DNA of 64,000 nucleotides from Trichoplax adhaerens (taxonomy: Eukaryota; Placozoa; Uniplacotomia; Trichoplacea; Trichoplacidae), in contig NW_002060987.1 in assembly GCF_000150275.1 (NCBI RefSeq), forward strand, positions 11,501 to 75,500, in the 5' to 3' direction. The notes beneath the pieces are model-generated. The model ran no database searches and was not told where the DNA came from. It saw only the letters and a program-made list of their open reading frames with translations. Positions 48,001 through 60,600 of the stretch are shown here, one piece after another; within the stretch, counting starts at the first letter, position 1, and the number at the start of each line of letters is the position of its first letter. The position numbers and the translations under genes were made by a program.

Positions 48001-51000
48001 CAAATTACTGTTGCTTTGCATGCTTATCCAATGCACATTGTTTTTATTTTGCTAACGGTCAATCGAAAGGTGAAAAATATAACAATTCTGTGTAATTTGT
48101 CTAGTATTGCAGTAGACAGCGAGCGATCTTTTTCGTTTGTGGAAGAAAATACGCTTATAGAACAAGTTGATGGTGAGGATGATTCTGATAAAGAAGTAGA
48201 AAAGAATACAGCAAAATCGTTAAAGTTAAAATCAAATCGAAAAACTAACGAATGCGGTAATTCTATGACAAGAAATGTGAGCGGTACCACATCAGGTTTG
48301 AATATTTTACTAACCTAGTCTAGCTGATGTACTATTACGTAGTCACATATATTATTGTACCCACAGTGAATGAGTATAATACATTGATCCTGAGCTAAGA
48401 TAGAACGAATACTTCAGTACAATTGTAATACTGGAGTTTGTATCCTAACATGGCTAGAAATGGAATTAGGATTAATTGAGCGCTTTCCTACACAAGCTGT
48501 GATTATTCCTATAATAATTTAGAAATTTTGTGTATAGATGTTATTAAATCTAAAAGGAAATATATAGTCAACGATGACCAAATGGAAACGAACCTGACAA
48601 ACGTCAAGAAGAAAGTTGCAAGAAATTTATACAACGACTTTTCTGTTGATGAGAAAGCAAGAAAGACGGAAGAGATTACGGTGAACCAATCAAATAATTC
48701 CTCAGAAGTCATAAAACATGGAACGGAGATGAAAGTTAATTTTGGTTCCAATTCTTTTTATATTTACTTAAATGATATGGGCATTAATACCGATACTTTA
48801 GGTTATGAATTGAAGACAGCTAATAAAATAGAATCTAATCAAGAAGAATTAGTGAAGAATCTTTCAGCTGCTGTAACACCATTTGTGCAATGCAACCTTA
48901 ACAGCGAGAACAATCTGAGCAATGATATCGATCATACTTTAATCTCAGAAAATAAGTTATCGGTTATCGAAGATACTATTAGCCACGATAAGATTGGAGA
49001 AAATAGAAGTTTCGTTGACGATAGTAGTGATATCGAAACAAACACGTGTGATGTCTTGTATAAATTATCATTTTTATCGCCTACTTACCCTATGAGTCCT
49101 ACCGAGACACCACCAAGACCATCTACTCCAGATTTTGGTATAGATAGCTTAGCAGTTGGAGGTTATGTGGATGTTGACAGATTGAATGATATGCCACTGA
49201 AATCAAATGAAAATAGCGCATCTTTTGTGTCGGTAAAAGTGGAAAGACAAGATGATGATGCTTCTGGCAACTTTGATCTGCGTCCTGGCTTAGACAGCAC
49301 AGTTACTGAAACATCAATAGAATTAAAGCCAGCCAAAAGTTCTCTACCAGTAGCAGTATCAGCTATTACAAATGAAGATAAACTTCAAGTAGTTAAGCTG
49401 GATGTACGACCTGGATTCATCAATGACTGTGAAAGTGCTCAGAAGGAGATAGATGGAGGCGAAATTTCGGGGCGATTATTATCTATGACGAAAGATTGCG
49501 AGGACGTCACGGTAGCGATGGAAATACCATCAAAAGAAGATTTTGATACACAGAAGAATCTTCAAGCTACGATAGGACATAGTTCTTCGTCAAATCCGTA
49601 TGATTATGAAAATGATGCAGAAGAGAAGGGAAAGATGGAAAAAAATGTTGAGAATTTTCTTGTAAATTATCAGCAATTAAAGGATGTTTGTGATAATTCA
49701 CTGAAAGATCAATGTAATGTACTTAAATATTATTACAATCCACCGCAGCGACATGAGATCAGTAGTACTCTATCAGACTACGGGCTACCTCATGCCAAGT
49801 ATCAAGAACCATTTTATAGCAACGCGGAAGACTTACCAAATATGTCTATGTAAGCGAAGTACATATTAAAGAACGATGTTATATCGACCTAATGTTATGT
49901 AATGATTCTAGTTTAACTAACTCTGCTTTTTGATTTTTCTACAGGGAAGTAGGGAGTATGGCGTTAAAAGTCAAATCATGTATAGTAAGTATGGTATCAT
50001 TTTCAATTGTTGTTCTAAATAGATCAGATTGTTGATAATTTTTTTAATAAATTGGCAGATAGAAAATCTGACTGAATTTGATACTGGGTGCTCGCTTTCG
50101 TTTATGTTGGGTTTAAATCAGTGGCAATCTATTCTATTTATTAATCATCCAAAAGTAGATGAAACATTAGCCCATTTAGCATGTCGGTCTTTACCTGATA
50201 TAAGTTACGAGATGCATAAAAATTTTATTGCTCGCGATGCTATCCTTGGCGATAGAAATGTTATAGTTATCCCAAGCCTAGAACCTCCAACACGAAATAG
50301 CGTTGAAAAGTGGATAACTGATAAAAGTTATGGTATCAAACGAAAGCAATCTTGCATCGTAGACGTTGATAATCTGGACTCCAGTGTAGTTGGCGATGGT
50401 GCTAAAAAGCAGAAATCTGTTCAGTTTGACAAAATATGTCATCAGGTGGGAGATTTTACGCAAGACCCTTCAATGATTAGTGCTATTCTCAATGAGAGTA
50501 CGCGTGAAAGCTCATCACCCGCCAGTCAATTATCTACAAGTACGAAAAATTTAATCACTGATAGTGAGAAGTTCCTGATTCCCTCCCCTTGCTCAAAATC
50601 TTCGTTATCAAATTCACCTAAAACTGGATCAATAACTGATAATAAACCAATGGTTAATATTGCTGGAGACGCGTACGTCAAAGGAGATTTTAATTGTTCT
50701 CCTCGCACACCGCTTAGTAAGGAATCAATACATGACAATAACCTCAAATTTAAACCAAAGGATAGAATATTTACTGCCACTGAAATGGTAAAAGAGTTAC
50801 GCATTATTTTTTTATCGTAATATTATCATGTGAATCAGCGTTATACCTTTTGCTTCGATAAATCATGCTAGGACTCTGTACAGAAGTTTGGGCGTCGTTT
50901 AGCTGCAGATTCACAAATTGAAGGCCCATCTCCAAAAAACACATATGACTTTCGTATTAGCCAACATAATCCAGACACTGCGAAGGCTGTTCATGAAGTA

Positions 51001-54000
51001 CATTATTCTTGCAATTGACAAAGTACTTGGTTAGACTGTAATTAATTTGAGTTCTGTTTATTAATAAGTACAACATCTAACAATAATGAGCATAGAATTG
51101 CATATAGAACGAGAGCGAAGCTAAATCCTGATCCGGAATGTGATCCAATACGCGTATTATTCTATCATTTATATCGTGATATTCCACGTAGTTCACATCT
51201 TAAGAATTCCTTTTCTGGTATGATTATTGTTGATCCAAGCCTGTACGACAGGGAGAGTTCAGTACAAGCTGATTCAAAAGGATCATTCGATATTAAATGT
51301 AACGATTCAATTACGCTATGTGAAGGTTTCAATTCTGATGATAGTTTATTCACGTCTCCTGATGAGAAGAAGTCTAATCGTAGCGGTCGTGTAATGGACG
51401 TATTAAATTTAAGTGGTAGAAGTAGAATGCTTGATAAATGTGGCGTGACAAATGCTTGGGTAGAATATGTACCTGATGAAGATAGCCTTTTGAAGTCTTT
51501 AGGATTAGTTATGAAAAGGTGCCTATTAGTAAATTTAACAAAATGTACGATATTAAAATTCCGGATTTTGATATCGCATCCGGCAGCATGTTAATTACCT
51601 TGCAACTGACATTTAGATGTTTTCCTTCTTTAGTTATAATTTAGTTTCATAAACAATTTTAATTACAATTGTTATTTGTATGTATAGCTGGGATCCGGAT
51701 ATTCTAATTGGCTATGAGATTCAAATGCTTTCATGGGGCTATGTATTCGACAGAGCTAAATTTTTGAAAATCGGTTTAGCGCCTAGATTGTCGCGTATTC
51801 CTGAACAAAAAATTAGATCCCAAATTGAGTTAACTGATAATTCACTCGCTCGTTATAAAACAGACTTATTTGTAATCGGTAGAATTTTATTGAATGTGTG
51901 GCGAATAGTTCGAAGCGAAGTAAGTTTTACATGTAATAAAATGTACTGTTTTGACGATTGGGTAAATGGTATGCTATTCATGTATCATTAAGGATAATGG
52001 ATAACCATTTTAATTGACTTCAGGTTACATTGAATATTTATACATTTGAAAATGTTTCATACCATGTATTACATCAAAGGGTGCCTCATTATTCCTTTGA
52101 AACATTAACGGAATATTTTAATCAAGACTCTCACAGGTAAATGCGAATATCTGTTAAAATCCTATAGGATATAGGCGTTAGTAAGCCAAGAGTAGATTTG
52201 TACATTTTCGGTATGTAATATCTGTTGGCTCTTATAGGTGGAAGACAATTGAATATTATCTAATGCGCTGTCGGAGCAATTTTTTATTGTTGAATGAATT
52301 GGATACGGTCGGTTTAACTAGTGAATTTGCAAGACTTTTTGGAATTCCGTTTTATTCCGTTTTATCAAGGGGAAGTCAAGTAAGACTGGAAAAGCAATAT
52401 GAACATCACATTAAAAACACTATATCGATCTTATGGGATACACAGAATGATATCTTCTCCAATTTTAATAATTTAGTTCCGAGTAGAATCCATGATGTTG
52501 CGAATTGCAAAGCCGATGAATTATATAGCAGTGTCACCAAGCCCTGATCAAAGAGCTATGTATGTAACAGGACTGTTCTAATTTTTATGTATTATAATTA
52601 ATCTAACTACGATTTCAGGATGAGAGCTCCGGAAGTGATATCCTTGATTTTGGAGCCTGAATCTCGTTTTTACTCAGATCCGGTTGTGGTTTTAGATTTT
52701 CAGTCCTTATACCCATCAATAATTATAGCTTACAATTACTGCTTTTCAACTTGCCTGGGAAATGTCAAGAATATTATCACGTTCGTGACGCACAGCAATA
52801 TCTTAATCGCAGATATAGTTGACTATTGTATGAAAACTAACTATAATTAAGTTTATCTATAAATTAATCTGCGTATTTTTAATATTGATAAAAGAGACGA
52901 AAGTAGGCAATTTGGTTGTACTACATTGCGTGTACCTTTAGCAACCATGAAGGTAACGATCGTGCACTATTTTACTTCATGTTTTAATCCTCACTGTTAT
53001 TTATCTGTATTACATTAGACTTTTGTTATAAACTAATTGTACAGTATTAATATTGACATGTATAGAAAATTAAAGAAGACTACACTGTCTCACCGACGGG
53101 ACTCGCCTTTGTTAAAAGTAACATCCGTAAAGGGGTACTACCAAGGTACAGTAGTAGCAATGCAACATTAAGGGAGCATAACTAACGTCATTGCTAGCTG
53201 CTATTGATTTATTTACTATTTGCAAATGATATAATGTAGAATGCTAGAGGAAATCTTAAATACTCGTGTTATGGTAAAAGGAGCTATGAAAAAAAACAAA
53301 GGAGATAAGGTAAGTCTGCCATTAATACATCATATTACCTTGCAAGATTTGGGTTATAACTTTAGATCGACGAATTTTGGCATTAGGCCTTAGAACGTCT
53401 TCTAAATGCGAGGCAGCTAGGATTGAAATTAATTTCTAATGTGACTTATGGTTATACTTCGGCCAACTTTTCAGGACGTATGCCTTGTGTTGAGGTTATT
53501 AAGCATTAGATAACAAACCTTTTATGATCTTGACACCCCTAAAATGCTACTATTCTTACATTGTAAATTAAGACATGAATGCAATCTTAATAAATGTAAT
53601 TTGGAATTGAAGATTGGCGATAGTATCGTAGCTAAGGCTCGAGAGACTTTAACCCGTGCGATACACTTGGTAGAAAATACTCCCGAATGGAAAGCAAAAG
53701 TTGTTTATGGAGATACAGATAGGTATGCTACTATTTCTTAGTTGAATCAAGTAAGTACAGTAGCTAAATGTTGAAACTCACTTGATTTCAAACAGCACTA
53801 GGCAACTGAATATTTTCTGTTTTTGCATACGTATTGTGTAGCATGTTCATTTTACTTGAGGGTGCCACTAAGGATGAGGCCTTTCGTATTGGTAGAGAAA
53901 TTACGAAACGGGTTACGGAACTAAATCCTGTACCGGTTAAATTAAAGTTTGAAAAGGTCTAAGTTACTTTCAGTACTTGCGTACGAGATGTTAGTCTAGT

Positions 54001-55742
54001 ATTATTATTCTAAGTACTAGCATGTGATAATATTATTCATATGCACTGTTTTTATTTAAGTATATAGACTAAATGTTAAATAATCTTATTTAATATTATA
54101 TATTTTATTTAGGTGTATTTGCCATGCGTACTACAAACGAAAAAACGCTATGTTGGATTTGCATATGAAAAAGAAGATCAATTTGAACCAATTTACGATG
54201 CAAAAGGAATAGAAACTGTTCGCAGAGATGGCTGTCCAGCTGTTGCGAAAGTATATATATGTCTATTATCATAAAGAACTTAATTGAGGAGGCTGTATTA
54301 ATTATGCAATCTAAATTGTTAACGAGAATATTTTTATCGCTGTCTACTTTTCAGATATTAGAAAAATCTATCAAGATGTTATTTATGCAACGAGATGTAT
54401 CATTAATAAAGAAATTTGTATTGAGGCAATGTCAAAAATTAATTGATGGTAAAGCCAGCACAAAAGATTTTGTTATCGCTAAAGAATATCGTGGGCGTAG
54501 CTCATACAAACCGGGGGCTTGTGTTCCCTCATTGGAGATCTCAAAGTAGGTTCAACGGAGGAATATAGCTCACAGTTACGGATGATAAATAGTACTAGCT
54601 GTTAATGCAAAGGATATTGAAACTAATGAAGTGTTCTATATTATGAAACTTTAGGAAATTACTAGCTACTGATAAGCGGGCTGAACCGCGAGTTGGTGAA
54701 CGTGTACCGTATGTTGTGGTATATGGAATGCCCGGCTTGCCATTGATACGTTTGGTTCGAAGGTAAAGGAGTTAATACAGTAATAGCTGCTCTAGTTCGT
54801 CAATTATAGTATTCATTAAGTCGTTATATATTTTTAATACTGACCGTATTTTTGGCTACTATGATAGGCCTATTGAATTCTTAAGCGATCCAAGTTTAAG
54901 GTTAAATGCAGCATATTACATTACGAAACAAATTCTTCCCCCTCTTAATAGAATATTTTCGCTTATCGGTGTCGATACAAATGCATGGTGAGCAATTCAT
55001 TGCGTAAAAAGTTACCTTCATAAAATCCTACGTTTAACAATATTATCTAAATCCTAGTCATATAGCATAATTATATTCGAATATATTATAAGTAGTTAGG
55101 TCTCTTTTTAACTTGATAAACGTAAAATTTGAATTAGACATTTTTTACCTTGCTTTGTTCTATCTTTTAGGTATAATGAATTACCGAGATCCCTCCGTTC
55201 GGCGGCTTTTGTCCCTCAAAGTAACGATCTAATTCAAAAGGTTTGTCTTTGTCCTCATAATACTTATAAAGTTGTTGATTATCTATCAATTCGTTATTAA
55301 TAGTTTATATGTGAACATTTTAGGCCACAATCTCTCAATATTTTAATAGTTTAAGATGTCCTATATGTGAAATTGTTACAAATCATGGTATTTGCTGTAA
55401 ATGTCAATCTGATCCTCAGAAGGCCATTTTATTAATACAAGATCGTCTACGCTTGATGGAACGTGCTCATTGCAAGATGAAGGAGGTAATGATCTTAAAC
55501 AGTAACCGGTATACCATTAAATGATTCAAATTAATCATTTGTGGTACTTAAATTTATTGTGTACTAAGTAGATCATTATCATTTCATAGTTATGTTATCA
55601 ATGCATTGGGGTTCGCCTTTGTGATGTCCAATGTGAATCATTGGATTGTCCTATTTTATTTAAAGTACTGAAGGCAAAGCACGAATTAGTACAAGCTTCG
55701 CATTTACGAAAAGTGATTGAAGTATTTTCTAGCAGAAGTTAA
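45090..55742 (+). CDS. REV3L: DNA polymerase zeta catalytic subunit REV3, copy 1 (complete, 35 exons, ~2,184 aa)
   Basis: Family B translesion polymerase that extends from damaged or mismatched termini, with REV7 as partner. Exons: 45090-45439, 45631-45705, 46057-46138, 46250-46331, 46429-46555, 46682-46779, 46891-46995, 47106-47193, 47311-47423, 47526-47603, 47703-47985, 48105-48295, 48538-49849, 49945-49984, 50059-50787, 50884-50997, 51091-51518, 51688-51919, 52024-52136, 52238-52379, 52477-52559, 52619-52827, 52897-52952, 53066-53145, 53240-53309, 53387-53494, 53613-53722, 53842-53956, 54113-54250, 54355-54545, 54655-54762, 54868-54987, 55171-55240, 55324-55485, 55590-55742. It has the N-terminal domain ([24 protein letters not shown]-type degenerate exonuclease), a long disordered middle, palm motif A DFQSLYPS, motif [10 protein letters not shown], motif C YGDTDSMF, and KKRYVG. 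A zinc-type CysA (CPIC...CCKC) and an iron-sulfur-type CysB (CYQC...CDVQC) follow. Catalytic residues are intact. Exon 17's start and the exon 22/23 join are uncertain. Confidence 0.96.
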
Positions 55743-57622
55743 GTTTTGGGAGTCACTAATTTCTTACATAATTTACTAATCTCTAGAAATGAAATTTCTA
55801 GATTAAATTATTAGCTCTTTAAGATGTTTTTGTTTAATTTATATTATTGGACAGATAGGAAAATAACCTAGTTTGGCCAGTATTTAATCTAAGTCAACAT
55901 TTTATTTTATATTTTAACTAGCCGAATCCACACACCCAGTTGTGTATTAAACATATCTATTACATAGTCAGATCAGATCAATATTGGATCTAAAATTTTA
56001 TTTAGAGCGGTAAAACCGCTTTATGCCTTGCTCTGTAAACTACATGAAGCATGTATCTGAATTACTGATGCATATTTTAGCATAAGGAGAAAGTAGTGCA
56101 TGCGCTACCGTGCTTCTTATCTCATAGGGCATGCATTTATTTTATTATAAGAGCAATCGATTCATCGAACGTTCTACCTAGTGTATTTCCAGTTAGCTTA
56201 ATTGTTTGGCTAATGAAATAATTTTGTCAATATAATGTTGATGTACTGTCTATTTATTGTTTCCATCTTCATTTTAATTATGTCACTATATCTCCTTTTA
56301 TATTATTTGTTAATTATTATTTATTTATTACTTCTCATTTATCAAGATCATAAAATTATTTTCAGCTTCTCAATATGTGTAGATCGTCTAGATCCTAAAT
56401 TACTCGACTTCTTAATGATCTCAATACTTGAAAATAGCTTTACTACTAATTAAAATCATTTGCAGTTTCGATAGGCACATCGCCTCCATCGTAGGTTACT
56501 CGTCTACTATATTATCTCCATACATGAAAATAATCTTGCAACTATTGGAGATCGTCGAATCTGTAGGAGTGTTTTGATATGTACTGTAGTTCAATATCCT
56601 TTTCATATGACTAATTTGACAAGGAGGTACGAAGTGCCTTGTGGTGTTTGCTATAATCAATTTTTGTATCATTTAAAGTCAGTTACAGCTGCTTGACCCT
56701 GATGAAACTTTAACCCGAATAATTGTAACCGGTTAAAATGAATTCAGAATTGATTGTGGTAGACATGACTAGAAATTTCGTACCTTGATGAATATCAGAG
56801 GAACGGTACATATTTTTTTGTTTACTTCAATACTTTAGAAAGTAAAGACATGAACTGTCGTTACGGTACGGTATAGTGCTCGAGTAAGAAGAAAAAGTTT
56901 CTTTACTTCTATGACAGCACCATAGATGCACAAAGAAAATGCCTTAGAAGTTAGAACTTTGAATAGGGCGTAGTTTTTCTTGAAGTGCAGGAGAATGAAA
57001 GATACTTAACTGGTAAACTACAGCCTTGATCTAGCCTAGACTAAGTCCATGATTATGAATTAGATGTATTGCCTATACTGTAAGACCAATTAATTAATTA
57101 TTCGATCCGTCATTTCGTTCCGGATACTGTCAACTACAGTGCACAGTACTCTAATTTACAATACATTTTACTGTACAGTACTGTACTAAACGTGAGCATG
57201 ATTAAACGTACAGTACAGTACTGTATTTCGAATATTACAAATACTACCTAGCCAAATCGTGGAGGCCATCATCGCTGATTAGAGCAAGGCTGATTTCGTT
57301 GTATAATATATTCTTCATGTTATTGGGCTATTTAGGAATCCTTGATATTGTTAAGATATAGATTGATCAGAGGTAGAATAATTGTAGTATTAACGTATGG
57401 TGAAATATTGCATCAATGGTTCTACTGTATTACCAGCCTTTTAAGGTACAGATAGATGGAGGTCCATGAATTGCAAGAAAGGAAAATTAGTCTCCGATTA
57501 AACCTTGGAGTAGCAAGCCAACATGACAGTCGTGACTTATTGTAGAAGTGTTCAGGTGTCCAAGATTGACAGCAAATAGTCATTTCTTGGAAGAGTATTC
57601 GGAATATTAATCCGTTGCCATA
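55743..57622. other. Spacer between the two REV3 genes
   Basis: About 1.9 kb of AT-rich sequence with a GTACAGTAC patch at about 57125-57230. I see no leftover exon and no tRNA. It must hold the 3' end of copy 1 and the promoter of copy 2, unless the two share a transcript. Confidence 0.5.
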
Positions 57623-60600
57623 ATGTTCTCAATCAGAATTTTTACTATCGATTTCTATATGAGTAGACCGGTGCCTAAGCTGGATGTTTGTTATTCACCA
57701 TTTCGTAAGACATCGGTCAAGCGTGTACCTATTTTGCGAGTATTCGGTCCAACACCAGCTGGTCAAAAAGCATGTTTACACATTCATGGTGTTTTCCCTT
57801 ACTTATACGTTCCTTATGATGGCTCACAACCTGTTGATAAGTACTTAGAAGAATTTGCTCTTAGTATTGATAAAGCAATTAACGCCTCAATGAGTGAGTC
57901 TAATGCAGCTTCCAGTAATTCGTGGCATCAGCAAACGGTCTTTAAAATATCGCTTGTTAATGGAGTGTAAGTATTTCATTTTTTGTGCATTTTAGTATCC
58001 ATTTAGAATATGCTTTCGTTGTACTTGGCTTATGTAGGACAGTACTTGGGATGAGATATTCCTAACTCATATGATCGAGTAGGTTATTGACAATGTCCAA
58101 TGTACAGTACTGTACTTTATATAACACTAGTAACGTTTGACCACTGATGATGTCATTGTTGGCAAATTTCATCCATTCTCTTTCATAACTATCATATGAT
58201 ATAGGAAGCTAAGTACAGTATAGTTATGTTTGACTGTAACTCAATTTTCTTTGGTTCGATAGGCCAATGTATGGTTATAATCCAAGCCCTAGGCCCTTTT
58301 TAAAAATTTACATTTATAACCCTAACCTGGTGGGCAAGTATGTGAATTATGTGACTTTGCATAAGTGCAGTATGAATTAAGATAACTTAAACTCATGCTA
58401 TAGAATATATTTTTTGCAGTGCATATTCACATGAACGTATAGTGCAGTTATTACTGAAGTGATACAAAGTATTAAAATTAGCTACGCTCTCTGGGCTACT
58501 GTAATGCATCATTCGTAATTGAACGCATTTTCATTAATAAAACGGTATTGATCTTGAAGAATTGCAGATTTGCTCTTAACTGGAGCTGTCATGAATAAAG
58601 TCTTTCAACCTCATGAAGCTCACCTGCCATTTACATTACAGGTAAAAAGATATAAAGTCTTTATATGGTTAATAGTGAAGATAATACTTCATCTTTCTCA
58701 TTCAGTAATGTACTATTGCAATGTTATCACATTCGAAATTTAAATGTAATCCCACTTTAAGTTAATTTAATGGAAAAATGCGCACGATATCATTGGATCT
58801 AATGCTGTAATATATATGTTCTCTCATGCATAACGTTATAAACAACTCATCACTAACTCCGAGTATCTCTAAAACAATACACTGTATGGCACTGTACTGT
58901 ATCTTATATATACTTGAGATTTATAATTAAAGCACTACAAAATAATTACTGTTATAGTAGACTAGCATTATGCGATGAAAATAGTCCACGTAATTTAGAA
59001 AGTTATAACATAACACCATGTGGTATCTGCTGTGGAAATCTATTAATACTCATAGGTTTTGTATGACGAAGTAAAAACAAATTAAAATGGAGTGGATAAT
59101 ATAATTGATGGAACTGGCCCTTTACCTTTATTTTTGGCTTAATATTATTTTTCCAAGTTTTTCATCGATTACAACCTCTATGGAATGAATTGGATTAAGT
59201 TAAATGCCGTAAAATTCAGGATAACGGATGATATACAAGGTAGCACTGCTCTGAATTGATATTTAGCGTAATAAAATATGCGAGATAATTTGTAGCCAAG
59301 GAAATTCCTTTCGTTTTCCTTACAGATATGATGTCATCAGAGATGACCGATTTATTCGTTGTGGATAATTGTTCCTTGCCATCGACTGCTCTACAACCTT
59401 ATCTCACTCCAGGTGAAAAGATTTGGAACAATCAAACTATCTCTGAGTAAGTAATACACTATAAACGACTAATACTTGTTAATGCAATATCCGGCTTGTG
59501 CCTTGGTAAAAGCTGTGTGTTAATTTTTATTGTTAGTCCAAGTTAGCTAGATAATGTGATATTATTTTAATATTGCTCTATGGAAATTGATATAATTAAC
59601 TATCGTACTACGTGTTAGTTAAAACGCTATAAATCTTTTGCATGAACAGGCAAGATTGTTTAAGTGAATTAGAACGTACCAGCAGCTGTGAAGTAGAAGT
59701 CGATGCTGTTGCGGCTGATATTATCAATCGGCATGATTTAATAAGTATGTATCTTATGGCTGATAGAGCCATACTGTTCACTATTAGATCTGAACAGTGC
59801 TTTCTGCGTAATTAGATCAGGTTGGTATTAACCCTGGAATTCAAGCCTTGTGGGATGATGAACGACAACGACGACATGATAGAAATGAGTCTTCTCAGTT
59901 AATAAAAAATCCTTCCCAAGGTTAACCTTACTTTAAGAATTCAGCTTAAAAGTGATACTGCCACTTATGAGAACATCATCCTTAGCATCAGGGTGATCAT
60001 CAATAAATTCATGCATTTTTGTGATTATATAGAACGAGAAGATCCTGTTGTTTTAGAGACTGAACAGCTTTTCCTGAAGCAGATTGATAAAATTATCTAT
60101 GGTTATGATGAAGCACTTAAGTAGGTTTGCAATTTTTTTGTATTTGTTACAAATTTGTTACTTGAACGCACTTTGATTTACACTAAAGAGAAGCAATTTC
60201 TACAACAGGAATGAGAATTACGTAAAAAAAGATGATTCTATTCAAGTCAATGTAACTGCAGCATTAGCTTTTGGGAACGATGCTCATACGATTCAGTCTG
60301 GTACATTTTTGTGATTAATTAGATGTTATAACGCCTTTATGATCGACAATATTTTGAAGTAACAAGACAGAATCTTTGACGATACGCATATTGAAATTGG
60401 ATATTTTATGCAATATTGTTATTATTATTAATAAAGATTCGTTAATAATATTCCACTTGATTAGACAAAGACAGTTACGACATTTGTCAAGCTGATGACA
60501 GCCAGTTTGTTAAACCATCTGAATTAAACTCAAGTTTGAATGAAACTATAGACCTTTACGAAGGTACTTGTATATTGTTCCTTGCCGACGAGAAATGCCT

